From VBAS01 sp963773465 (GTDB lineage Bacteria > Bacteroidota > Bacteroidia > Chitinophagales > Chitinophagaceae), in assembly GCA_963773465.1 (NCBI GenBank), contig CAVZBF010000004.1, positions 558,001 through 622,000 on the forward strand: a DNA stretch of 64,000 nucleotides, written 5' to 3'. Below are positions 47,722-56,656 of the stretch, one piece after another. Below the pieces are notes generated by a model. The model was not told the DNA's origin. It did no database searches and worked only from the letters and a program-made list of their open reading frames with translations. Made by a program: the position numbers and the translations under genes. Each line of letters starts with the position of its first letter. Position 1 is the stretch's first letter.

Positions 47722-48237
47722 ATGAAAGTAAACCCCGCTACAAGTAATGACTACGACATCGTAGCCAATCATCAATTTGCAGAAATAAGAAAGGACCGTG
47801 AGACCGGTCAGCAAGTTTTATTTGCTTTAAGAAGTTTTAGAAAAGGTGAAAAGATAAGCCCATTGGGCGCTGCCTTCACTACCGATAAACCTTCTTATTT
47901 AACTGTGCAAACAGGCAGTAGAACCCATATCGCACTGCATCCATATTTTCTGCAATACATCAATCATGGATGTAACCCTAATTGTTTTTTTGACACGACG
48001 AAAATGGAAGTAACCGCTTTGCGCAACATCGAAGAAGGCGAAGAGTTTACTTTCTTCTACCCTTCTACCGAATGGAACATGGCAAGCCCTTTTCAATGCT
48101 ATTGCAACCAGCCAGGTTGTCTTGGTTTTATCAATGGCGCTTCTCATATTCCGGAAGAAATACTCAAACGGTATAAGTTGAGTGATTTCATTAAAAGGAA
48201 GATCCATTATCGCCAGCGTAAGTTGAAAAGAGCTTAA
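47722..48237 (+). CDS. SET-domain protein lysine methyltransferase-like
   Basis: 171 residues, no signal peptide. The SET core is compact: LFALRSFRKGEKISPLG, then INHGCNPNCFF (residues 80-90), the NHxCxPN signature that binds S-adenosylmethionine, and EEGEEFTFFYPSTEW in place of the usual GEELTYDY. A post-SET zinc motif follows with Cys126, Cys128 and Cys133 (FQCYCNQPGC). It resembles the minimal bacterial SET proteins. The substrate is unknown. The upstream 158 bp is AT-rich and no operon partner is seen. Confidence 0.87.
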   Translation: MKVNPATSNDYDIVANHQFAEIRKDRETGQQVLFALRSFRKGEKISPLGAAFTTDKPSYLTVQTGSRTHIALHPYFLQYINHGCNPNCFFDTTKMEVTALRNIEEGEEFTFFYPSTEWNMASPFQCYCNQPGCLGFINGASHIPEEILKRYKLSDFIKRKIHYRQRKLKRA

Positions 48238-48297
48238 TGGCCCATCCCGATCCCGCCGCAAGCGGGACCATCATTCGCAAAAGGCCGCCTTGTTTGA

Positions 48298-51200
48298 TCA
48301 TTTCAACTGTTTCAATATTTCCTCTATTGCTTTGTCAAGCTGTGGATCACGGCCATTCAGCTTATCATCAAAACTATTGATGATAAGAATATCCGGATGC
48401 ACACCACTCATCTCCATATCTTTTCCGTCAAGTGTGTAGCAACCCCATGCGGGCATACGGACGGATGAACCATCAACCAATCCAATGCCACTGGTAAAAA
48501 TGATCCAGCGATACGTTTCATTCCCTATGATCTTTCCAAGCTTTAATGCCTTAAATCCCTGCGAGGTCATTTCAGCATCACTTAAAGATTGTTCATTAAT
48601 CAATAAAACAATTGGTTTATCAGCAGGAGAAAAATTTGATTGCGGTGTCAATTGCCCTTCACGGTATTTCCATTGCAAATAACTGCGCTGGCTTAAAAAT
48701 TTCAACACCTCATCATGCACATTGCCACCTGTATTGTAACGAAGGTCAAATATCAACGCATCTTTTTTATTTAACTCCTGCGTCATGTCAATAATGAACT
48801 GATCAAGCTCGAACTGGCCCATATTTTTCATATAACCATAAGCAATCCGACCCTTGCCTTTCTCATCTACCCGCTTCTGGTTGTTATCAACCCATTCATC
48901 ATAAAGATTAGTGAACAACGTGGCCTGCGGGTGAATTTTTATGTTCACCAGTTGCCCATTGCGGTTAAATGTTAATCTTAACTCCCTGTCCCGGGAAGGG
49001 ACCGTGAAATAATAATTCCTGTCCTTGTTCTTATTCACTTCTTCATCATTCACTTTTACCAGTACATCTCCGGGTTTTATATCGATCGATTTTCTATCGG
49101 CCACAGAGCGGCGGGCAATGTATTTTACTTTATAAGGATCATCGTTTTCAAAAATGATCCCGGTTTCCATAGTTGCATTCTGAAGTGTAATAGTTTCATC
49201 ATCGCCGAAAGTGCCAAAACCCTGGTGCGATGAATTGAGCTCGCCCAACAGGTCATTCAGCATTACACGCAGATCGGCACGGTTATTTAAATGCGGTAAA
49301 AATTGTTTGTAATAATCTCTTATTTTTTTCCAATCCACGCCATGAAATTTATCATCATAATATCCTTCTTCCATTTGGGCCCATGCTTCATAAAACATTT
49401 GATTGAATTCTTTGGAAAGATTTCTTCTGAATGTATAACTGATGCTTATTGGATCAACCTTATTGGCATCGATGTTTAACTTGTTAAGATTGCCATTAAA
49501 CAATACATAGAGTTTATCACTCACTTCAACAATATCAAATCCAAAACTATTATCTGTGTTTGCGATCTTTTCGGTTTTGTTTACTTCAAATGGTTCGATC
49601 ACTGTTTTCCAGAGTGCATTTCTTCCTTCACCGTGATTACTTGTATAGAAAACTGTTGTCTTCTCTCCTTTTTGATAAACTGCCTGCAGAAAATGTGCTC
49701 CAATCGCAGGGCTGATCTGCTCCAGCCTTTCCATGATGAGATCCATATCGATCACCAATGCTTTGGAAGAATCGACAGGAGGCGCTTTTTTAGTGGTATC
49801 TTTTTTTTCTTCTTTAAATAATTCATTGTATTTGTCAAGCCGGTACGGTTCATCTAATTTCTCCAATGGCAAACGATAAACTCTTGCATTCGCCATTCCA
49901 AAAGGATAAGATGGCTTTAACCGCTGCGAAGTGAAATAAATATATTTCCCGTCGCCGGACCAGATAGGTCCGGATTCTGTTACACCAGTATTCGTAAGAT
50001 TGGTTGTTTTATTTTGCTTAATGTTATAAACAAAAATATCTTCTTCAAAATTTCTTTTAGCGGTAAATAAAACATAATCATCATTGGGAGAAAAACCGGG
50101 ATCACTGCTTTGAAAAGCCCATATCTCGTCTTTTACGATCGTTTTACTTTGCATGGTTTTCAGATCCATCAGTTTTACTTCATCTCTTCCGCATAAATAA
50201 ACAGCCTGTGTTCTTTTTTTATTTAATACAATACTGCGGTTGTTCTTTTTATCACTCGTAAGTTGTTTTGGCGAACTGCTGCTGTCTGCTCTTATCGTAT
50301 ACCAGTTTGTATAGCCTTCCAATGTTTGGTTAAACAGGACTGTTTTGTTATCACTCAGCCATTTTACTTCCCGTACTCTTTCGCCGGAGCCGCGATTTAT
50401 TTGCTGAATGAATTTTCCGTCGATATCGCTGACAAATAATTCACCGCGGGAAACAAAAGCCAGCTTCTTTCCATCCGGTGAAACATCATAAGCGGCAATA
50501 TTTCCTCTTACTTCAAAATCTTTTTCTTTTGGTAAAACATTGTTGCGGATAATAGAAATATTCAGCTTTCTTTGCATTCCCTGTTTTTACATCATAGATC
50601 CAGAGCTGGTAATCTTTTTCAAAAACTACTTTTTCCGCCATTGGCATTTACCTGTGGAGTTTTAATAGAGGAAGTAAATTTTGTACAGTCTTTTTTTAAG
50701 CCCATTTACCAATACATATAAATTATATTCTCCATTCTCTTCATCTGAAATAAAATAGACATACCCGTTTTTGTCGATGGTTGCCCAAAATCTTTTCCTT
50801 CCCAATTCAGTGTATTTTTTATGTTGTTTTGTTTTTAGATTATAAGATTGAATTTCCGGATTGAAAGGACCCTTATATCTTTTGCGCTGCGCCTGGTTGC
50901 TGCTTTCCCATGTATCATTAAAGAATATTTCACCGCTGGTTGGATGCTCAACTAAATTATGATCATATTGAAAAAAATAATTCCCAAAAACACGTTGCGG
51001 AGTGCCGCCCTCAGCGCTGACTTTAAATCCGGCAACCTGTCCCATGCGTCCACTATTGAAATAAATTGTTTTTGAATCCCAGCTCCAGCTTGTCACTTCA
51101 TCATTGCCGCTATGATAAGTGATTTGTTTTACTTCGCCGCCATTTGCGGGTATTATATAAATATCTCCGTTACCATATTGCCTGCCGGTAAAAGCGATCC

Positions 51201-51426
51201 ATTTACCATCGGGTGAAACACGGGGTGAAGTTTCATAACCCTGCATCGCTGTTAAGCGTGTTGCATTGCCATCCGTTACATTTGCTTTCCACAGATCACC
51301 TTCAAAAGCGAAGATGACCGTTTGCCCATCTGGAGTAAGACAGGGGTTGGAAAGAAAGTAGGTATTGCTTTGAGAAAATAATTGAGCGGAAAATAAAATG
51401 GCGCCAATGATGAATAGCTTCTTCAT
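48298..51426 (-). CDS. tricorn-like S41 peptidase, two frameshifts
   Basis: About 1042 residues from ATG 51426 (MKKLFIIGAILFSAQLFSQ), with a signal peptide. Part one (51426-50662) has PD40 propeller blades (LTPDGQTVIFAFEGDLWKANV, VSPDGKWIAFTGRQYGNGDIYI). Part two (50577-48298) continues the propeller, then a tricorn C1 domain, a PDZ domain (KSIDIKPGDVLVKVNDEEVN) and the S41 core with NEQSLSDAEMTSQGFK, where the nucleophile Ser lies, and IIGNETYRW. The pieces join through KFTSSIKTPQVNANGGKVVFEKDYQLWIYDVKTG, read in a third frame. One break is an extra A in a run of seven at 50692. Bacteroidota have many such exported tricorn homologues, which probably degrade peptides in the periplasm. Confidence 0.87.
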
Positions 51427-51515
51427 AAAAATGATTTTGGGGAACCAATGTACACCCAAAATCATTTGAAAGATTAGCCGCCGGTAAAATTTTATTTCTT
51501 GCCGAAGAAGGGAAA

Positions 51516-54500
51516 TCAAATCACCACGTTGATCATCTTATTCTTTACATAAATGATCTTCTTTGGTGGTTTACCTTCCAGCCATTTCATTACGATAGCA
51601 TCTTTCAACACTATTTCTTCTACTTGCTGCTGTGTTGCATCAAGAGCAAGTGTGAGTTCTGTTCTTGTTCTACCATTTATTGCAACAGGATAGGCTTTTG
51701 AGGTTTCTTTTAAATATTTTTCGTTCCATTTGGGGAATGGAGCATGAAGTATAGAAGCCTCACCCCCAACCCCCTCTCCTGGCGGAGAGGGGACTTTGCG
51801 TAGCTGCGCATATAATTCTTCTGCTATATGCGGAGCATATGGTGCTAAAAGAATTAATAATGGTTCAAGGATTTCCTTTTTATGACATTTTAAATCGGTA
51901 AGTTCATTTACGCAGATCATAAATGCGCTAACTCCTGTATTGAAACTAAATCGTTCCGTATCTTCTTCGATCTTCTTAATTGTTTTATGAAGGACTTTCA
52001 GTTCAGCATCGGTTGGAGCCTCACCCCGACCCTCTCCTGACGGAGAGGGAGAGGTAGTCGTCCATATTGGGCCTTTCACCTCATCAAAAAATAAACGCCA
52101 AAGTTTTTTAAGAAACCGATGCACACCTTCGATGCCTTTTGTATCCCAGGGTTTGCTCATTTCTACCGGGCCGAGGAACATTTCATACATGCGGAATGTG
52201 TCGGCGCCGTATTTTTCACACAATTCATCTGGGTTAACAACATTAAACTTTGATTTAGACATCTTCTCCACCACAGGAGTTAAATAAAAGTTGCTTGGTA
52301 CGTTAGTCCCTCCAACCTCAAAACTATATTGATAGAATTCTCCATTCAAATAATATCCATGTTTGCAAGCAAAAACTCATCCTTCATGTCCGGTCGACGG
52401 CAATAAATTCTAAAATTTTCAAACCCTTTTCATTAACAATACTTATATCAACAGGAAAATGGACAAATTCTTCCTCGCCTATATCAGGAGTTAAGTCGGC
52501 GCTGAAGAAAATTGTTTTAGATAGTCTCAAATCTCATTAGTGTAATAATATAACCATTTTCAAATCGGTTATCTCATTAATTTTACTTTCGAGTGACACC
52601 TCTGCTATTCCAATCATATACTCCTAATATATTGAGATACTCCCTGTATCATCCCCTGATTCACCAATCTTTTATACGGCTCATCATGACTGATCAATCC
52701 GATGTCATACAAAAACTTCGTCCACATGCGGCTGTATAATAAATGACCAACTGCATGTTCAGTGCCGCCGATATAAAGATCAACCTGTCCCCAGTAATCA
52801 GAAGCTTTACGATCACAAAACTGCTTTGTCGTTATGCGGGTCCATATAACGAAGAAAATACCAGCTGCTACCTGCATAGCCCGGCATTGTATTTACTTCT
52901 CTTACTGCCACCTTTATAATTTTTCCATTCAGTAAGATTTGATAATGGTCCTTCGCCATCCGGACCGGGTTTTAGATCATCCAAATGCGGCAATACAACA
53001 GGTAATTCAGATTCATCCAACGGATAAGCAATTCCGTTTTTCCAAACGATCGGGAATGGCTCACCCCAATATCGCTGACGGCTGAATGCAGCATCACGCA
53101 TTTTATAATTCACTTTTCTTACACCAATTCCTATTTCTTCGAGCTTATTTATTACCACATCAATAGCATCTTTCATCACCATGCCATTAATGAAATCACA
53201 ATTCTCAAGAACCGCATCTTTCGTTGGATTGGCTTCTTCACCATTATAATGCGCACCGATAATGTTTGTGATTGGAATATCAAAATGCTTTGCAAATAAA
53301 AAGTCACGCTGATCACCGCAAGGCACCGCCATAATGGCCCCGGTGCCATAACCCGATCAAAACATATTCCGATATCCAGATCGGGATCTCTCTTCCATTA
53401 AAAGGATTGATGGCATAGGCACCTGTAAATACACCCGTGATCTTTTTCTCTGCCATTCTTTCCCTTTCACTGCGACTGTTTACATACTCCAGGTATTTTT
53501 CAACTTCTGTTTTATGTGCATCAGTCATAATCTGTTTTACCAATTCATGTTCCGGTGCTATCACCATAAAGTCAACTCCAAAGATGGTATCGGGGCGGGT
53601 TGTGTACACTTTAAGTTTGGCCTCACCCCCAACCCCTCTCCTGCCGGAGAGGGGAGCAGCACCCTGCTCCTGTTTCAGTGATGCTTGTTTAATGAATGTT
53701 TTGATTTTATTCATCACAGACTCAACATCATTCAGCACTTCATCATTCGTAAACCTTAAAAGTGAAAGTCCGACTGAACTCAGGCATTTTGTTCTGATGT
53801 CATCAAATATTTTTTGTTCTGCCTCATCATGATATCTACCATCAATTTCAATGACAAGTTTTACCTGGAGCAATGCAAAATCAACTATGTATCCTTCAAT
53901 AGCATGTTGCCTCCTCACTTTTACACCCAGCTTATTATTCCTTATCCGTTGCCAAATTTCATTCTCTGCTTCAGTTTTATTTTTTCTGTTTGTACGACCG
54001 TATCTTTTTAATGTTTCCCAAATAGTTTTATCGGCTGTTTTAAAAAGTCGCTTTGCTTCTGAGGGTTCGTCACTCCCCTCTCCGCCAGGAGAGGAGTTGG
54101 GGGTGAGGCTAAAACTCTATTTCAGCGCCGCTGCTCTTTCCAATCCAATTCGATTGCATCTCTTTCATGCTTTCACTGAAATCAACTGTCTTCAATCCTT
54201 CGAGCAAACGATCGGCATATTCAGTTATCCGCAAATACCATTGACGCAATTTCTTTTTTACAACAGGATAGCCACCACGTTCACTTACTCCATTTATCAC
54301 TTCATCATTTGCCAGCACAGTTCCCAATGCTTCGCACCAGTTTACTTCACCATAACCGCAATACGACAACCGGTATTGCATCAGGATGTCCTGTTGTTTT
54401 TTTTCATCAAATGATTTCCATTCGGCAGCAGAAAAGAGTTCGGAGTCAGCAGTTCGGAGTTCGGAGTAGTTTCCCTGTGCTTCAAATATTTCAACAAGAT

Positions 54501-55023
54501 TGGTGATCGGCTCCGCCTTATTTGTCTTCTTGTTATAAAATGAATGGAATAATTTCAAAAAGATCCATTGCGTCCATTTATAAAATCCGGGATCACTGGT
54601 TCGCACTTCGCGGCCCCAATCGAAACTGAAACCGATATTATTCAATTGCTTTCTGAAATTATTGATGTTATTCTCGGTAGAAATTGCAGGATGAATGCCA
54701 TGTTCAATTGCATATTGCTCAGCCGGCAAACCAAATGCATCATACCCCATCGGGTGCAATACATTAAAACCTTTTAACCTTTTGAACCGTGCATAAATAT
54801 CCGATGCGATATAACCCAATGGATGTCCCACATGCAAGCCGGCGCCACTCGGATATGGAAACATATCGAGCACATAATATTTGGGCTTTGATGAATCATT
54901 CGATACTTTATACACATCATTCTCTTCCCACCACTGTTGCCACTTCTTTTCAATATCTCTGAAATTATACTCCATGCCTGAAGAGGTGCTTTGAATTTTT
55001 CCTTTATTTGGTTCTGCACTCAT
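51516..55023 (-). CDS. leuS: leucyl-tRNA synthetase carrying four repeat insertions, several frameshifts
   Basis: Charges tRNA(Leu). ATG 55023 begins MSAEPNKGK; the HIGH motif is in GAGLHVGHPLGYIA, editing domain TTRPDTIFGVDFMV, KMSKS in VEKMSKSKFNVVNPDELCEKYGADT, and the C terminus ends KNKMINVVI. Typical length is about 920 residues; this locus spans about 1165 codons. The surplus is from four inserts: a heptamer array (54437-54464), a 490-bp inverted-repeat element with a DUF559 domain (53620-54109) at the entry to the editing domain, and two family A palindromes (52018-52055 and 51756-51793). At least six single-base changes break the frame (near 54113, 53345, 52890, 52840 and several in 52345-52620). 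Each is reparable by one base. This is the only leuS visible, so it is probably functional in the cell. Confidence 0.88.
51756..51793 (-). repeat. family A palindrome translated in leuS (C-terminal)
   Basis: CCTCACCCCC, then CCCCCTCTCC, a GGC loop and GGAGAGGGG. Encodes PSPPGEGVGGEA in frame between QLRKV and SILHAPFPKW, where normal LeuS has no such insert. Confidence 0.85.
52018..52055 (-). repeat. family A palindrome translated in leuS (middle)
   Basis: CCTCACCCCGACCCTCTCC, loop, GGAGAGGGAGAGG. Encodes SPSPSGEGRGEA in frame between IWTTT and PTDAELKVLHK. Confidence 0.85.
53620..54109 (-). mobile_element. 490-bp inverted-repeat element with DUF559 reading frame, inserted in leuS
   Basis: The left end (53620-53657) and right end (54071-54109) are inverted copies of the same 38-39-bp sequence, which is the family A repeat: each reads GCCTCACCCCCAAC inward, then a C/T-rich and G/A-rich palindrome around TGCCGG or GGCGG. 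Between them lies a DUF559 nuclease-like frame with no room for other genes. Solo family A copies elsewhere in the window look like one end of the element. The layout resembles a REP sequence with its dedicated transposase, but the enzyme type is different. Mobility is inferred. Confidence 0.75.
53680..54060 (-). CDS. DUF559 endonuclease-like domain, fused in frame within LeuS
   Basis: Reads from SEAKRLFKTADKTIWETLKRYG through VKVRRQHAIEGYIVDFALLQ, VIEIDGRYHDE and SVGLSLLRFTNDEVLNDVESV. This is the DUF559 fold, related to very-short-patch repair nucleases and the PD-(D/E)xK superfamily. The candidate metal-binding residues are Asp of VDF and Glu/Asp of EIDG, with the following His. There is no start codon of its own that is clearly used: it is continuous with leuS sequence on its 3' side (GGEAKLKVYTTRPDT). 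On its 5' side it is continuous if one T of a TTTT run at 54113-54116 is removed. It therefore appears to be translated as an internal domain of LeuS. An internal GTG at 53918 could also allow separate translation. Confidence 0.8.
54437..54464 (-). repeat. heptamer array translated in leuS
   Basis: Four 7-mers on the plus strand, AGTTCGG three times and AGTCAGC once, reading SELRTADSEL in LeuS between EAQGNY and FSAAEWKSF. Same unit length and number as the other arrays but a different heptamer. Confidence 0.75.
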
Positions 55024-55335
55024 TAATAATAATAATTAATTTTTATTGTTACCATCTGCGGTACTACTATTAAGCTTCCGTTGCGTCGCACTCTTCAACT
55101 CCTGGAATTCTATTCAACAATTGATGATAAGAATTAATGCAGTGATCCGCCTCCGGCGGACGCAAGGGACGATGATCAAAGATGTGAAAGAAGACTTAAA
55201 AAAATATTTCTTTCCACCCTTTGAAAATATCAAACATTACTAATCGTTAGAGAGCAACAAATTTACGGATTTGCCTGACACATATCGGAACAAAACCGTT
55301 ACTTTGCCAATCCTTAAAAACCTAATAAAGTACTC
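55024..55335. other. 312-bp spacer between leuS and ftsX
   Basis: No gene supported. Holds a family F copy (55063-55090), a small CCGCC/GGCGG hairpin near 55148, and toward the end a TTACTTTG (about 55306) that partly fits a -7 element for ftsX with a TTTG upstream near 55270. The two divergent genes must take their promoters from here. Confidence 0.5.
55063..55090 (+). repeat. family F interspersed repeat
   Basis: ACTACTATTAAGC, then GTTGCGTCGCACT. Matches 23821-23848 in inverse orientation. Confidence 0.6.
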
Positions 55336-56208
55336 ATGGTCAAACCAGGAAGAGCCTCCATCAAACGCGGTAAGCCATCATATTTCATGTCAATTTTAGG
55401 TGTCACTCTTGTTTTATTCCTGATGGGAATTATCGGTTTACTTACCATTAGCGGCCGCAAAGTGATTCGCAGCATAAAAGAAAATGTGGAAGTGCAGGTG
55501 TTCCTGAAACAAAATGCAAAAGACACGGCAAGACAACGACTCCAGGGTTATATTGAATCGCAGCCCTATGTGCGGGAACTTAAATACACCGATATAGAAA
55601 CCGCCAAAAAAGAATGGGTGAAAACAGGAGGTGAAGATTTTAAAGAATTTATTGATAACAGCCTGTTGCCGCCAAGTATCAATTTTAAACTGAAAGCAGA
55701 ATATATAGATTCAGCTCAACTGGCTGCGATCAGGAATGATATTTCAACCTGGCCTATTGTTGATGAAGTAAAATACCCGACGGCTGTTGTCGACCGGATG
55801 GCTTCTAACTTCAGAATGGTGAGCATTGGTTTGCTGATCGCTGCCATTATCATTTCTGCCGTTGTCATTATTTTAATTGACAATACGATCCGCCTCGCCA
55901 TGTTCAGCAATCGCTTCCTGATAAAAACAATGCAAATGGTGGGCGCCACCCGATGGTATATTGCCAAACCGCTCGATATAAGAGCGATCATCAATGGTGC
56001 CATCAGTGGTTTGCTTGCTACCGCAGTTGTTTATCTTCTTGTGCTTGGACTGGAAAGTTTTATTGATGGCTTTAGAAAGCTGCGGGATACACAATCTCTC
56101 TTACTGCTCGGTTTTGTACTGGTAATACTTGGTATTGGCATTACGGTTTTCAGTACGCATCGCAGTGTGCTGAAGTATCTTCGGATGAAGTTGGATGAAC
56201 TGTATTAA
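55336..56208 (+). CDS. ftsX: cell division protein FtsX
   Basis: 290 residues. Four membrane segments: one near residue 18-40, an extracytoplasmic domain (about 45-150, IKENVEVQVFLKQNAKD and YIESQPYVRELKY), then three at about 165-185, 220-240 and 255-275. NRFLIKTMQMVGATRWYIAKPL is the FtsX coupling helix. It forms an ABC-type complex with FtsE that activates cell-wall hydrolases at the septum; ftsE is not adjacent, which is usual in Bacteroidota. Start ATG 55336 is at the family length. Confidence 0.92.
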   Translation: MVKPGRASIKRGKPSYFMSILGVTLVLFLMGIIGLLTISGRKVIRSIKENVEVQVFLKQNAKDTARQRLQGYIESQPYVRELKYTDIETAKKEWVKTGGEDFKEFIDNSLLPPSINFKLKAEYIDSAQLAAIRNDISTWPIVDEVKYPTAVVDRMASNFRMVSIGLLIAAIIISAVVIILIDNTIRLAMFSNRFLIKTMQMVGATRWYIAKPLDIRAIINGAISGLLATAVVYLLVLGLESFIDGFRKLRDTQSLLLLGFVLVILGIGITVFSTHRSVLKYLRMKLDELY

Positions 56209-56212
56209 GTCC

Positions 56213-56284
56213 GTCAATGGTGAATGGTGAATGGTCAATTTGTCCAGATTTTCCCTATTCACCATTCACGATTCACCATTCACG
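56213..56284. repeat. 72-bp heptamer hairpin (28-16-28)
   Basis: Four plus-strand heptamers (GTCAATG or GTGAATG type) at 56213-56240, a 16-nt spacer, and four inverted ones (ATTCACC or ATTCACG) at 56257-56284. The arms pair with about three mismatches in 28. It follows ftsX by 4 bp and may act as its terminator. Confidence 0.85.
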
Positions 56285-56317
56285 AAATTGCCTATATTGC
56301 AGCCCTAAATTTTTGGT

Positions 56318-56608
56318 ATGAGTGAAAAGAAACCTGCTACAAGTACGGCAAGAACGGCAACTACAAGTACAACAAGAACTCCCCATACAACCAGTTTATT
56401 CGATAAGCAGAACCTTATGCTGATGCTGCTTGGCGTGGGTGTTATTGCGCTGGGTATGATCTTAATGGCCGGCGGCAGCAGCAAAGACCCGAGTGTGTTT
56501 AATTATGATGAGGTATATAGCACAAGGAGGATCACGATTGCTCCTATATTAATTATAATAGGACTCGGCATCGAGATCTATGCAATTTTTAAAAAACCAA
56601 AAGTTTGA
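56318..56608 (+). CDS. DUF3098 membrane protein
   Basis: 96 residues. A Thr/Ala/Arg-rich N terminus (residues 5-27) is followed by two membrane segments (LMLMLLGVGVIALGMILMAGG and ITIAPILIIIGLGIEIYAIF) with a short loop KDPSVFNYDEVYSTRR between them. This is the DUF3098 pattern. In Bacteroidota the gene is regularly placed between ftsX and uppP, as here, which suggests a role in envelope or cell-wall work. Function unknown. Confidence 0.88.
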   Translation: MSEKKPATSTARTATTSTTRTPHTTSLFDKQNLMLMLLGVGVIALGMILMAGGSSKDPSVFNYDEVYSTRRITIAPILIIIGLGIEIYAIFKKPKV

Positions 56609-56610
56609 TC

Positions 56611-56652
56611 TAATTATTAATTATTAATTTTTAATTATTAATTAATAATTTC
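56611..56652 (+). repeat. AT-only heptamer array before uppP
   Basis: Six consecutive 7-mers starting TAATT (TAATTAT, TAATTTT, TAATTAA types), immediately before the uppP start at 56657. Could influence translation because it occupies the ribosome-binding region. Confidence 0.7.
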
Positions 56653-56656
56653 TACC

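Noticed and set aside
53366..53392. Palindrome-like TTCCGATATCCAGATCGGGAT in leuS as another family E insertion
   Set aside because: The encoded IPIWISEYVLIG is the normal conserved LeuS sequence, so this is native coding sequence.
53620..54109. The leuS insert could be an intein with a homing-type nuclease
   Set aside because: There is no Cys/Ser at the first insert position with block A sequence and no His-Asn at the last position. Instead the ends are inverted DNA repeats that match solo copies elsewhere.
56213..56284. Heptamer arrays considered as a short CRISPR array
   Set aside because: Units are 7 nt without unique spacers, they occur in inverted pairs, and no cas gene is present.
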